DNA of 35,384 bases, from assembly GCF_027570195.1 (NCBI RefSeq), contig NZ_JAKMUZ010000023.1:1-35384 (forward strand), written 5' to 3'. Below are positions 24,702 to 33,401 of this stretch, one piece after another (position 1 is the stretch's first letter; every line of letters starts with the position of its first letter). Under the pieces are notes generated by a model, which did no database searches, had not been told where the DNA came from, and was given only the letters and a program-made list of their open reading frames with translations. Source of the DNA: Corynebacterium yonathiae (lineage in GTDB: Bacteria > Actinomycetota > Actinomycetes > Mycobacteriales > Mycobacteriaceae). Position numbers and translations under genes: made by a program.

Positions 24702-25223
24702 ATGTCGAGTACGCAGCCCACCACTCCACACTCCCCAGAGGTTAAAGTCATTCGCTCTGCCAAACGGAAGAAGACCGTGCAGGCGCGCATGGTATCTGGC
24801 GTGCTCGAGGTACGCATTCCCGCATGGATGTCCGCGCGTGATGAGCACGAGGCAGTGGCGGATATGTTGGCGCGGGTAGAAAAGAAGCAGGGCAGTGGCC
24901 GGCGCTCAGACGCCCAGCTCGAAGAACGCGCTCGGCGGCTGAACGCGGCTTACTTAGACGGCCGTGCGACCATCGGCTCTATTCGCTGGGTAAGCAATCA
25001 AAATACGCGGTGGGGTAGCTGTACTACCTCCACCGCGGATATTCGGCTGAGCGACCGGCTGCAACAGGTGCCGGACTATGTGCTGGATTCAGTCATTCTT
25101 CACGAGTTGACCCACACTTTCATCCCGCGCCACGGGCGGGAGTTTTGGCAGTGGGCGGACAGGGCGCCCCACGCCGAGCGGGCGAAGGGCTATCTTGAGG
25201 CCTACCAGCGCTGGGGCTGCTAG
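24702..25223 (+). CDS. YgjP-like M48-family metallopeptidase (DUF45)
   Basis: A 173-residue protein of the YgjP/DUF45 family. The zinc site is His134, Glu135 and His138 (HELTH) with a third His at 144 in PRHGREFW, matching the family pattern HELxHxxxxxHxxxFW. Upstream are NTRWGSCT and the LSDRLQ region, also typical. It has no signal peptide and is cytoplasmic. Proteolysis is the usual annotation, though in the related E. coli YgjP the natural substrate is unclear. ATG 24702 follows a TACAAT -10 box by 8 bases without a ribosome binding site. It is divergent from the E1-like gene and its end overlaps the convergent Zincin_2 gene by four bases. Confidence 0.88.
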   Translation: MSSTQPTTPHSPEVKVIRSAKRKKTVQARMVSGVLEVRIPAWMSARDEHEAVADMLARVEKKQGSGRRSDAQLEERARRLNAAYLDGRATIGSIRWVSNQNTRWGSCTTSTADIRLSDRLQQVPDYVLDSVILHELTHTFIPRHGREFWQWADRAPHAERAKGYLEAYQRWGC

Positions 25224-26632
25224 TTTTCGTCGTCCTCGTTGCCCTTTTCTTTCTGCTCGTCTTGACCATCGGCTTCCCCGGTCTCATCGCCCTGAGTAGC
25301 AGAGGAATCCTCACCGTTTTTGAGCATTTCCTCCAGCTTGGCAAACTCTTCCTCAAAGCCCTCATCAGGTCCGTCATCCAATAGGGAGTCGATGAATGCG
25401 GCCGGGTTATCTAGGTGCTCTGCATTAGGCAGGAAGTCCGGGTGATCCCAGGCTTTATCGCGCTTCTCGGCTCCCACGGCAACGGTGGCGCGGCGCCATA
25501 GCTCGGCGGCCTCAGAAACCTTGGGGGCGTTGAGCTCGATGCCGACGACCTTACTGAAGGCGTTCTCGGCGGATCCGCCGGTGCTGCGGCGATGTGCCCA
25601 AGCCTGAGTTAGCTTCGAGGTGGACGGGATGCGTTCGCCCAAGGCTTCGGTGACCACGTGCTCGGCCCAGCCTTCTACCAGGGCCAACAGCGTTTCGAGA
25701 CGGGATGCGGCCGCAGTGTTCTGGGAGGTAATGCGAGGGGAAAGATCCATGCCCTGCAGCTTGCTCATTGCGTCCTGGATTGCCTGCGGATCGCCGGACT
25801 CTAGGTTGAGCTCGCGGGTTACTTCCTCCAAGTGGGAGGTATCAATAACCAAACCGATGGCATATTCCTCCACTGAGGAGACGATGCGCTCGACCAGCCA
25901 CGGCACGTGCTTGAAGAGCCGCTGGCGCGCTGCCTCGCGTGCGGCGATATAAACCAGCACCTCCTGGCCTGGAATATTGAGCTCGCGGGCGACCTTCTGG
26001 ATGGTCTGCGGCAATAGCGCGACGGTATTAGACGGGGCAATGGGCAGACCAAAATCGGAGCCGGTCAGCGCCTGAGAGGCTAGATCCCCTAAGGCGTGGC
26101 CGAGCTGCATACCGAAGTTCATGCCAGACATCTGGTTCATCATCTTGGCCATGGGGCCCATCATTTCGCGGGCCTCTTCTGGCATGGAGTCCAGCTGAGC
26201 ATCATTCATGTGTTCTGCTACTGGCGTGACCATGCGCTGCCACGCCGGCATGGTCTCTTCCAACCACTGCTTGGAATCCCATGCCTTGGCCGTGCCGGAG
26301 GCGGTGGGCAAGTAGGTAGCGTCATCAAGCCAGAGCTCTGCCAGCCGGACGGATTCCTCGACGGCCTTGGTATCGTCCGCGCTTACTGGCTTGGACTGCG
26401 AAATTTGCTGCAGGGCGATGCGCTTGGCCATGTCGTAATTGACCGGGCCGGAGTTTTCCGGCGAGTTCATGGAAGAGCCCATGCCGGACAGCATCTGACC
26501 GAACTGGTTCAGCATGTCACCGAGGCCGCCACCATTAGCGCCGCCGAATGCGCCGAACGGGTTCTGGTCACGACGTCCGTCATTATCGTCGTCATCGTTA
26601 TTGGGGAAAGAAAAACCGAATCCGTTGCTCAT
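25220..26632 (-). CDS. Zincin_2 (DUF2342) family protein
   Basis: A 470-residue protein of the Zincin_2 family (TIGR03624 branch, Rv3195-like). It begins with a Gly/Asn/Asp-rich flexible part (residues 1-60), then an all-helical body. The region equivalent to the zinc helix reads LALVEGWAEHVV (about residue 316), with Trp where zinc-binding relatives have His, so metalloprotease activity is doubtful for this branch. The last 50 residues are a run of Glu, Asp and Gln with low complexity. ATG 26632 lies 7 bases after TAGATT on the minus strand with no ribosome binding site. It is divergent from the PDZ-Lon gene, an arrangement conserved in mycobacteria (Rv3194c-Rv3195). Confidence 0.85.
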   Translation of the reverse strand: MSNGFGFSFPNNDDDDNDGRRDQNPFGAFGGANGGGLGDMLNQFGQMLSGMGSSMNSPENSGPVNYDMAKRIALQQISQSKPVSADDTKAVEESVRLAELWLDDATYLPTASGTAKAWDSKQWLEETMPAWQRMVTPVAEHMNDAQLDSMPEEAREMMGPMAKMMNQMSGMNFGMQLGHALGDLASQALTGSDFGLPIAPSNTVALLPQTIQKVARELNIPGQEVLVYIAAREAARQRLFKHVPWLVERIVSSVEEYAIGLVIDTSHLEEVTRELNLESGDPQAIQDAMSKLQGMDLSPRITSQNTAAASRLETLLALVEGWAEHVVTEALGERIPSTSKLTQAWAHRRSTGGSAENAFSKVVGIELNAPKVSEAAELWRRATVAVGAEKRDKAWDHPDFLPNAEHLDNPAAFIDSLLDDGPDEGFEEEFAKLEEMLKNGEDSSATQGDETGEADGQDEQKEKGNEDDEN

Positions 26633-26710
26633 GCGTCCTAATCTACCGGCACCGTCCGACTACTTTCCATGATCCCGCTACGCTGACAGCGAACACTACG
26701 CCAAAGGTTG

Positions 26711-26716
26711 TAGGGT
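26711..26716 (+). promoter_or_regulatory. -10 box (TAGGGT) of the PDZ-Lon gene
   Basis: TAGGGT, a common actinobacterial -10 variant, ends 8 bases before GTG 26725; no ribosome binding site is seen, so a leaderless mRNA is likely. Confidence 0.45.
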
Positions 26717-26724
26717 ATTGATCC

Positions 26725-27789
26725 GTGAATTCTCCTGCTAGCCGTCGCGTCCGCACCATCACTTGGGGAGCTATCCCCGTCGTCTTAACCGGTGCGTTGG
26801 TATCGCTTGACCATATCCCCGGCACCGATGTGTCTTTGACCGTCCCCTATGCAGCCGAGGGGCCCGGCCCCACGGTGGACACATTGGGTGAGGTGGACGG
26901 TACCCAGGTCGTTGACGTTAAGGCTCCGCAAACCTATGACACGGACGGGCATCTCAACATGACCACGGTGTCCGTGCGCACCAATATGACCTTGGCGCAG
27001 GCGCTGGGGCGCTGGATGATGACCGATGACACCATCGTGCCCATCGATACCGTCATTCCGCAGAATATGAGCGATAAAGAGGTAGAAGAGTCCAATAAGC
27101 AGGCCTTTACCCAGTCCGAATCTGCTGCGACCGTCGCAGCCATGGACTATTTGCATCTGCCGGTAAAGATCTCCATCGCGGAAGTACTCGATAAGGGCGC
27201 GGCAAAGGGCAAGCTGAAAAAAGACGATGTCATTACCGCAGTGGAAGGCAAGGGCGTCTCGGAGCCGGGAGAAGTCCAAGACATCATTAAAGAAAAGAGC
27301 CCCGGCGATAAAGTCACGCTGACCGTGAAACGAGGCGGCAAAAAGCAAGAAGAAGAGATTGAACTCGGGGAAAATCCCCAACAGAAGGGGCAGGCGATGC
27401 TGGGCATCGCCATGCTCTCGGTCCCGCAAGACGATATTAAGGTCAAATACAACCTGCAGGATATTGGCGGTCCCTCCGCCGGCATGATGTTTACCCTGGC
27501 GGTCATCGATAAGCTCAACGAGGAAGACCTCACCGGCGGCAAGTTCGTGGCCGGTACGGGCACGATTCAGGAAGATGGCAAAGTAGGCCCCATCGGCGGC
27601 ATCCAACATAAAATCGCCGCGGCGCACGAGGCCGGAGCGGAGCTCTTCCTCGCGCCGAAGGATAATTGCTCCGAGGCCGCCGCGAGCGACCACGGCGATA
27701 TGCCTATCGCGGAAGTTTCCACCTTGGATGAGGCAGTGTCCACGATGAAGGACTTCGCGGCTGGCAAGGATATTAAAACCTGCCAGTAG
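26725..27789 (+). CDS. Membrane-anchored PDZ and Lon-type serine protease (YlbL family)
   Basis: A 354-residue protein with an N-terminal membrane anchor (about residues 12-28), an outer region, a PDZ domain (about 145-220, SIAEVLDKGAAKGKLKKDDVITAVEGKGV) and a C-terminal Lon protease domain (about 230-350). The catalytic Ser251 is in GGPSAGMMF and the catalytic Lys296 is in GGIQHKIAAA. It has no AAA+ ATPase, so it acts on accessible substrates outside the membrane, as YlbL does. GTG 26725 follows a TAGGGT -10 box. It is the Rv3194c counterpart and lies next to the Zincin_2 gene; its 3' end meets the convergent lipoprotein gene 5 bases away. Confidence 0.92.
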   Translation: MNSPASRRVRTITWGAIPVVLTGALVSLDHIPGTDVSLTVPYAAEGPGPTVDTLGEVDGTQVVDVKAPQTYDTDGHLNMTTVSVRTNMTLAQALGRWMMTDDTIVPIDTVIPQNMSDKEVEESNKQAFTQSESAATVAAMDYLHLPVKISIAEVLDKGAAKGKLKKDDVITAVEGKGVSEPGEVQDIIKEKSPGDKVTLTVKRGGKKQEEEIELGENPQQKGQAMLGIAMLSVPQDDIKVKYNLQDIGGPSAGMMFTLAVIDKLNEEDLTGGKFVAGTGTIQEDGKVGPIGGIQHKIAAAHEAGAELFLAPKDNCSEAAASDHGDMPIAEVSTLDEAVSTMKDFAAGKDIKTCQ

Positions 27790-27794
27790 CCGGC

Positions 27795-28466
27795 CTACTT
27801 AGCTAAGCCCAGCTCCTTGATCTTCTCTTCCGGGTCTTCCTGATCGGAGGAGATCATCTGTTGCATGACCATGCCTTCTTTATTGTCCACTACGGTAATG
27901 ACCGCGGTGGTTCCCAAGGTGGACCAGCCTACGACGCGGTCGCCGTCATCCTCAATGACCTGCGAGCTGCGCAGCTCGGTAAGCACCTGCGTGGTTTGCT
28001 TCGCCTTGGAGTGCGAGCGGAAAAACTGGAACTGGCCTACCTCTGGCCCAGAGCAGTTATAGGAATCGTCCCCGCCCGTGGAATCGCAGCGGTCAAAGAG
28101 GGCGAAAAGCTCCTCGGGCGCTACCGGAGCAAAGATGTCATAGGCCTTAGCCACAGACTTTTCCAACTTTTCGGTTCCGGGCTCCTTGCTTGCCGACGCC
28201 CCCTCCGACGCCTCCGAGCTTTCCGCCGCGCTCGATTCGACCTTGGAATCAGTAGTGGAGACAGTGCTGGAGGCGGCGCTGGTCTCCTCAGAGGCGTCCG
28301 CTTCGGAAGTGGCGGACTCGGCGCCGGCGGTGGTGGTCTCCACGGGGACGTCGGCAGGCGCGGTATCGTCTGAGGAACAAGCGGCAGCGCTCACGCCTAC
28401 CCCCAACAGCAGGGCTGCTGCAGTGGCGCGGGTGGTGTCAAGGCAAGTGAGAGTAATGCGTCGCAC
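27795..28466 (-). CDS. Putative lipoprotein with Ser/Thr/Glu-rich linker
   Basis: A 223-residue exported protein. The signal peptide ends in VSAAAC, a weak but acceptable lipobox with Cys30 as probable lipid site. Residues about 33-95 form a low-complexity Ser, Ala, Glu and Thr linker. The C-terminal domain (about 100-223) is compact, with cysteines near residues 127 and 138 that could pair, and ends in an acidic DQEDPEEKIKELG helix. I do not recognise a named family; the layout resembles DUF3558-type actinobacterial lipoproteins. The start is GTG 28466 with AAGGAG about 13 bases upstream. It lies 46 bases after the PPA1309 gene on the same strand and may share its transcript. Confidence 0.7.
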   Translation of the reverse strand: MRRITLTCLDTTRATAAALLLGVGVSAAACSSDDTAPADVPVETTTAGAESATSEADASEETSAASSTVSTTDSKVESSAAESSEASEGASASKEPGTEKLEKSVAKAYDIFAPVAPEELFALFDRCDSTGGDDSYNCSGPEVGQFQFFRSHSKAKQTTQVLTELRSSQVIEDDGDRVVGWSTLGTTAVITVVDNKEGMVMQQMISSDQEDPEEKIKELGLAK

Positions 28467-28512
28467 GGTAGGAAATAGCTCCTTAGTCGCAGGCGAGAAT
28501 TGTCTTTTCAGT

Positions 28513-29049
28513 CTAATCTAGTTCATCTGGGTCTTGGCTCAGCCCATAGCGCAAGGCCGCAATAACCCCCGGTGCAACCTGGGGGCCGCCGCGCAGCTGG
28601 ATATCGTCCTGCGCGAATGGCCCGGCCGCTTCCAGCTCCTCTTCGGTGGGGCGCAGCTGGAGCAGTGTGGTTTCGATTCCTTCTTCACGCAGCGCTCCGG
28701 AAAATAGGCGCGCCGGGCGAGGGGAGGGGTCCTCACTGGAGGTATCGCGGAACTTAATTTCTTGGGCCAGGATGACGCCGGCTACCTCCCGCGGCCAAGC
28801 CAAGCGGGAGACATAATCGGCCAGCTGCTCAGAACCGGGCTCAATGTTTTCGGGCACATTATCCTGCACAATAAGGGTAAGCGGCGCGGCGTCTTCTTCA
28901 TCGAGTGCTGCCAGCTGGTCTGCAACCAAGTGGGCGGGAACGAGCGCAAAGATGGTGGGGCGGGCGTCCCAACCCTCGGCATGGACGAATTCCACGGCTT
29001 CGGTCATCGCGCGGTTTAAAGCTGGCTGTGTTAATTCGGGGGAACTCAT
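28513..29049 (-). CDS. PPA1309 family protein
   Basis: A 178-residue cytoplasmic protein of the PPA1309 family, widespread in actinobacteria and of unknown function. Family features are the start SSPELTQPALNRAMTEAVEF, the DARPTIFALVP segment (about residue 28), SRLAWPREVAGVILAQEI (about 83-100) and the closing APGVIAALRYGLSQDPDEL. ATG 29049 is chosen because AAGGA sits 5 bases upstream; the ATG two codons earlier overlaps that site. It is divergent from the UPF0182 gene and precedes the lipoprotein gene. The UPF0182-PPA1309-PDZ-Lon neighbourhood is conserved across actinobacteria. Confidence 0.85.
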   Translation of the reverse strand: MSSPELTQPALNRAMTEAVEFVHAEGWDARPTIFALVPAHLVADQLAALDEEDAAPLTLIVQDNVPENIEPGSEQLADYVSRLAWPREVAGVILAQEIKFRDTSSEDPSPRPARLFSGALREEGIETTLLQLRPTEEELEAAGPFAQDDIQLRGGPQVAPGVIAALRYGLSQDPDELD

Positions 29050-29139
29050 AAACATCCTTATTCGTTATCTGTGTATTGCTTCCTTAAGCTGGAAGAAGTC
29101 TACAGGTTTTAAATTCGCACTATTTGATTGGAGCTGGCG

Positions 29140-32133
29140 TTGTCCTTAGGGTCATCCACACCAGCCGCCCCGTTGAAGCGGCCCCCGCGGGTCGCGACAA
29201 TCATTGCGGCCGTCATTGCCGTCCTCTTGTTCATCGGCCCCATGTTTGTGGGCTTGTACACGGATTGGAGGTGGTTTGGTGCGATTGAATACCGGAACGT
29301 TTTCACCACCGCGATTATTGCGCGGATCGTCCTCTTTATCATCTTCGGCCTCATAGCTGCCGCCGTAGTATGGGCCGCCGGCTTTTTCGCCTGGCGCGGA
29401 CGCCCGGATTCGCTCGATCTTGGAGATCTGAATTCGCCGGTCTATCAGTACCGCAAGTCCATTGAGAAGTCCATGGGCCTCTTCTTCAAGGTCATCCCAG
29501 CCATCGTGGGTGTTATCGCCGGTCTTATCGGCCAGTCCAATTGGCGCACAGTACTGCTTTTCCTAAACGGTCAGGAATTCGGCGAGAAAGATGCCCAATT
29601 CCACCACGATTTGGGATTTTATGCCTTTACGCTTCCCGTGCTGCAGATCGCGGTTAGCACTATATCCATCCTGCTGATCTTGGCGTTCCTCATTGCGCTT
29701 TTTGGTCACTATGTGCTGGGTGGCATTCGCATTGGCAATAAGGCCGCTGGCGTGCGTGGCTCCATCTCCCGCCCAGCTCGCCTGCAACTGGCGATTACTG
29801 CGGGCCTGTGGATGGTAGCCCAGGTTATCGGCTACTGGCTGGAGCGCTACGAGCTGCTATATACCCAGCACGATCTCTTTACCGGTGGTTCCTATACCGA
29901 TATTCATGCTTACCTGCCGGCGAAAATCATCTTGATGATCATCGGCGTCTTTGTGGCCGTGGCCTTGTTTATGGCCATCGTCATCAAGGACCTGCGTATC
30001 CCTGGCCTGGCCGTGGTATTGATGTTGCTTTCCTCGCTGGTGATTGGTCAGGCATGGCCGCTGCTTATGGAACGCTTCTCTGTGCAGCCTAACCGCCAGG
30101 CTAAGGAAGAGGAATCCATTAGCCGCAATATTGAGGCCACGCGCTTTGCCTATGGGCTCACGGATGACCACGTCACTTATGAAGATAACTGGGGTGGCGG
30201 GGAAGAGGTCTCTGATGACAAGGTGGCCTCTGATAACGCCACCATCAATAACCTTCGCCTGCTGGATCCGGAGATTCTTTCTCCTACCTTCACTCAGATG
30301 CAGCAGCTGAAGAACTTTTATGGCTTCCCTGAAACGCTATCGATGGATCGCTATGAGATTGATGGCAAGAAACGTGACTTTGTCGTTGCCGCCCGCGAGC
30401 TAGATCCAAACGAATTGCGGGAGAACCAGTCGGACTGGATTAACCGTCATACCGTCTACACTCACGGCAATGGCTTCGTGGCAGCACAGGCAAATAAGGT
30501 CGATGAGGTAGCCCGCGACGCTGGCTCTGCCCGCGGTGGTTTCCCCATCTTCACCGTGTCTGATCTGCAGACCCAGGCCGGTGAGGCTGAGGGCGAAGGC
30601 GAAACCCAGGACGCCGAGAAATCCCTGGGCATCAAGGTAGACCAGCCGCGCATCTACTACGGTCCGGTTATTGCTGGCGCTGCTGATGGCATGGACTATG
30701 CGATTACCGGCAAGACTGGCGATAACCCGGTGGAGTATGACACCGATAGCTCCACCTATACCTACGACGGCAAGGGCGGCGTCGGTATTGGAAATATCTT
30801 TGACCGTACTATGTACGCTGCCAAGTACCGCGAGCTGAACTTCCTGCTTTCTGACCGCGTCGGCAGCGAGTCAAAGCTTCTCTATGACCGTGATCCGCGC
30901 GAGCGCGTGGAAAAGGTTGCGCCGTGGCTGACCACCGATTCTGCTACCTACCCGGCCGTGGTGGATGGCCGCCTGAAGTGGATTGTGGATGGCTATACCA
31001 CCTTGGAGTCCTTGCCTTATTCCCAGCGCGCTTCGCTTTCCGACGCCACCCAGGACGCCCTCAATCCTGACGGCACCACCCAGCGTTTGGTGAACGACAA
31101 GGTGGGATATATCCGCAACTCGGTCAAGGCCACCGTGGATGCCTATGACGGCACCGTGGATCTCTACGAGTTCGATAAGAATGACCCAGTGCTCAAGGCT
31201 TGGGAGGGCGTCTTCCCGGACGTCGTCAAGCCAGAGGCGGAAATCTCTGACGAGCTACGCCAGCATTTCCGCTACCCGGAAGACATGTTCAAGGTGCAGC
31301 GTGACCTGCTGGCGCGCTACCACGTGGATGACCCGAATGTATTCTTCAATAACGATGCCTTCTGGTCCGTGCCGAATGACCCCACTGCGGAGGAATCCCG
31401 TCAGCTCAACCAGCCGCCTTACTACGTAATGGCCGCAGATCCAGAGACCGGAAAGCCGACCTTCCAGCTGACCACGTCTTACCGTGGCCTTAACCGTGAG
31501 TTCCTGTCTGCGCACATGGCTGTCTCCTCCGATCCGGAGACTTATGGCGATATCACCGTGCGCGTGCTGCCGACCAATACGCAGACTCAGGGTCCGAAGC
31601 AGGCGCAGGACGCCATGATGTCTTCCGATCAGGTAGCCCGCGACCGGACCCTGTGGGAGGGCACTAACGACCTGCACAACGGTAACCTGCTGGCCCTGCC
31701 AGTAGGTGGCGGCGAAATCCTGTACCTCGAGCCGATTTACTCGCAGCGCAAGGACCAGGCCTCTGCCTTCCCGAAGCTGCTGCGCGTACTCGTGTCCTAT
31801 AAAGGCCGCGTAGGCTACGCCCCCACTATCGGTGATGCCCTTGAACAAGTTGGAATTGACGCCAAGGCCGCTCAAAACATTGAGGAAGTCGATGGCGATT
31901 CTGAGGACAAGGATGGCGCCCAGGACGACGAGAATAAGAAGGAGTCCAAGGATGACAAGTCTTCGGCCCCGGCCTCTGCTCCGTCCTCTTCCGACCAGGC
32001 TGGCGCCATCGATGACATCAACAAGGCCCTAAAGGGACTTGAGGATGCGCGCGATGGTTCCTTCGAGGAGTACGGCCGCGCCCTGGATGAGCTCGATAAG
32101 GCAGTCGAGTCCTACCAGAAGACCGAGAAATAG
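29140..32133 (+). CDS. UPF0182 family large membrane protein
   Basis: A 997-residue protein of family UPF0182 (Rv3193c type). Seven membrane helices lie in the first 310 residues: the first near residues 20-40, the last containing GLAVVLMLLSSLVIG. A very large outer domain follows (about 310-910) with IYYGPVIAG, YAAKYRELNFLLSD, DPRERVEKVAPWL and a long YxxP-rich body. The tail (about 915-997) is Asp/Glu/Lys/Ser-rich and ends in a helix. Function is unknown. TTG 29140 is preferred as GGAG lies 6 bases before it; TTG 29128 in frame is the alternative. It is followed by a hairpin terminator and then the tRNA-fMet gene. Confidence 0.9.
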   Translation: MSLGSSTPAAPLKRPPRVATIIAAVIAVLLFIGPMFVGLYTDWRWFGAIEYRNVFTTAIIARIVLFIIFGLIAAAVVWAAGFFAWRGRPDSLDLGDLNSPVYQYRKSIEKSMGLFFKVIPAIVGVIAGLIGQSNWRTVLLFLNGQEFGEKDAQFHHDLGFYAFTLPVLQIAVSTISILLILAFLIALFGHYVLGGIRIGNKAAGVRGSISRPARLQLAITAGLWMVAQVIGYWLERYELLYTQHDLFTGGSYTDIHAYLPAKIILMIIGVFVAVALFMAIVIKDLRIPGLAVVLMLLSSLVIGQAWPLLMERFSVQPNRQAKEEESISRNIEATRFAYGLTDDHVTYEDNWGGGEEVSDDKVASDNATINNLRLLDPEILSPTFTQMQQLKNFYGFPETLSMDRYEIDGKKRDFVVAARELDPNELRENQSDWINRHTVYTHGNGFVAAQANKVDEVARDAGSARGGFPIFTVSDLQTQAGEAEGEGETQDAEKSLGIKVDQPRIYYGPVIAGAADGMDYAITGKTGDNPVEYDTDSSTYTYDGKGGVGIGNIFDRTMYAAKYRELNFLLSDRVGSESKLLYDRDPRERVEKVAPWLTTDSATYPAVVDGRLKWIVDGYTTLESLPYSQRASLSDATQDALNPDGTTQRLVNDKVGYIRNSVKATVDAYDGTVDLYEFDKNDPVLKAWEGVFPDVVKPEAEISDELRQHFRYPEDMFKVQRDLLARYHVDDPNVFFNNDAFWSVPNDPTAEESRQLNQPPYYVMAADPETGKPTFQLTTSYRGLNREFLSAHMAVSSDPETYGDITVRVLPTNTQTQGPKQAQDAMMSSDQVARDRTLWEGTNDLHNGNLLALPVGGGEILYLEPIYSQRKDQASAFPKLLRVLVSYKGRVGYAPTIGDALEQVGIDAKAAQNIEEVDGDSEDKDGAQDDENKKESKDDKSSAPASAPSSSDQAGAIDDINKALKGLEDARDGSFEEYGRALDELDKAVESYQKTEK

Positions 32134-32157
32134 TTCCCGCTTCTAAACGGGAAAATT

Positions 32158-32190
32158 AGGCACCTGCCCAGCGGATTTGGGTAGGTGCCT
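32158..32190 (+). terminator. Terminator after the UPF0182 gene
   Basis: Arms AGGCACCTGCCC (32158-32169) and GGGTAGGTGCCT (32179-32190) pair apart from one G-T position, with a 9-base loop. A short TT follows. It lies 24 bases past the UPF0182 stop. Confidence 0.75.
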
Positions 32191-32283
32191 TTCCGTATGT
32201 ATAGTTACATGAGTCGCCGGGACAGAGCGAATACACTTTGTGTGAACGTACTGTTCAAGCGCAGATGATGGAAGTCATCTCGA

Positions 32284-32360
32284 CGCGGGGTGGAGCAGCT
32301 CGGTAGCTCGCTGGGCTCATAACCCAGAGGTCGTAGGTTCGAATCCTGCCCCCGCTACCA
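32284..32360 (+). tRNA. Initiator tRNA-fMet (CAU)
   Basis: A complete 77-base tRNA with CAT anticodon at 32318-32320 and encoded CCA end. It is the initiator, not the elongator: position 1 (C) does not pair with position 72 (T), and the anticodon stem has three consecutive G-C pairs (CTGGG with CCCAG). The T-arm GGTTCGAATCC is standard. From the second base after the anticodon onward it is part of a 52-bp repeat used as an attachment site by the downstream element. Confidence 0.97.
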
Positions 32361-32372
32361 ACTTCCAGGCCC
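32321..32372 (+). repeat. Left attachment site (52-bp direct repeat, tRNA-fMet 3' end)
   Basis: The 52 bases from the tRNA anticodon loop through 12 bases past the CCA end are repeated without mismatch at 34053-34104. This is the pattern left by a tyrosine integrase that recombines in an anticodon loop. Confidence 0.88.
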
Positions 32373-32402
32373 CTACCAGTGGAAACGCTGGTAGGGGCTT
32401 TT
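32369..32402 (+). terminator. Terminator directly after tRNA-fMet (element copy)
   Basis: Perfect 11-bp arms GCCCCTACCAG (32369-32379) and CTGGTAGGGGC (32388-32398), then TTTT. The first four bases are part of the 52-bp repeat; the rest belongs to the inserted element, which thus supplies a terminator for the tRNA transcript. Confidence 0.85.
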
Positions 32403-32691
32403 CGGGTTAAGGAGCAAGAGGGGATGCGGACGAAATCTTGGAGGATTTTCCGCATCCCCCAATGAGCATTTTCTCCTACGGGCACAAAATCCGTACGAAT
32501 AGGGTGTCCCTTCAACGAGGGTAACCTCATAACCTATGACTATTTTATATTTTAGTCTAGACGAATGTCAGCAGGCTTGGGTAACATCTTGTCCTGCAGA
32601 AGTGCACTGAAGGCAAGGCACGACAAGATCGCTCTTGAACCAAACATTTACAGCACCAATTCATTCCCGGATTTAACCTAAAGGAGATCGC
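32403..32691. other. Non-coding left part of the element
   Basis: No gene is visible. It holds an extended hairpin with 11-bp arms (32420-32430 and 32449-32459) whose inner AAATC/GATTT can also pair, and 8-bp arms ATCTTGTC/GACAAGAT (32586-32593, 32622-32629). An AT-rich stretch at 32540-32565 probably contains the promoter of the lipoprotein gene. The composition differs from the surrounding chromosome. Confidence 0.4.
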
Positions 32692-33324
32692 ATGCCAAAT
32701 AGGATCAGCAAAACTTCATGTGTAATTAGTTCTATAGCTGTTCTTAGCCTGGGATTGGGTGCGTGCTCAACTGACCAAAGTGATGAGCCTGCGCCTTCGT
32801 TTTCTCCCCGCCTCGATTCATCGACGAACGCACCGGCAACTGAAGCAAGTAGCGGCGCGCCGACATCGGACACACCTAAGACTGCAACTAGAAGTGATTC
32901 ACCGTCAGCCAATGATCAAAGTCCTCACACTAAGACTTCAGTGCCAGGACCCCAACAACCGAGTAAAGATAAGCAACAAGAGCAAAACCATCTTCAGTCT
33001 CAAAGTGGTCGGTCAAAAGCGGACTTTCCGTACTACACTTATGGACGTACAGGCACGGCCCCGAGTACCGAAGTGAACCACACCTCTCCTCAACTTGGAC
33101 GTGCAGTATACGACGCTTTTATCGAACACTGGATAGCTACCGGCGACTCTCAGCCCGTTCTAGAAGTAGTCTCACCTTGGGACGGGCGTTCATATTCGAT
33201 GAGCTGTTCCGAGAATGTTGAATACTCCACCGTATTGTGCACTGGGGGAGTTGGCGCCAAGGTCTATATCTATCGACCAATTGATGATTCAGTGACGAAG
33301 CCAATGGACTTGCAATATGGATAG
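32692..33324 (+). CDS. Lipoprotein carried by the integrated element
   Basis: A 210-residue exported protein with a clear lipobox LGAC (Cys25) after a hydrophobic signal. Residues about 28-110 are a low-complexity Ser, Thr, Pro and Gln linker. The C-terminal domain (about 112-210) has aromatic and Gly residues (FPYYTYGRTG), EHWIATGD and a likely disulfide between the Cys in SMSCSEN and VLCTGG. Lipoproteins of this shape occur in corynebacteria and their prophages, where some protect against superinfection, but I cannot assign that here. AAAGGAGATCGC precedes the ATG. It is the only intact gene between the attachment repeats, and its AT-richer codon use suggests transfer. Confidence 0.75.
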   Translation: MPNRISKTSCVISSIAVLSLGLGACSTDQSDEPAPSFSPRLDSSTNAPATEASSGAPTSDTPKTATRSDSPSANDQSPHTKTSVPGPQQPSKDKQQEQNHLQSQSGRSKADFPYYTYGRTGTAPSTEVNHTSPQLGRAVYDAFIEHWIATGDSQPVLEVVSPWDGRSYSMSCSENVEYSTVLCTGGVGAKVYIYRPIDDSVTKPMDLQYG

Positions 33325-33401
33325 ATTGCAGCGTTTCTACGGGTCAACATAAAAGCGTAACCTGCTGAGCGCCTCTCATTCGGAGGGTAATCCTAAGAAG
33401 G

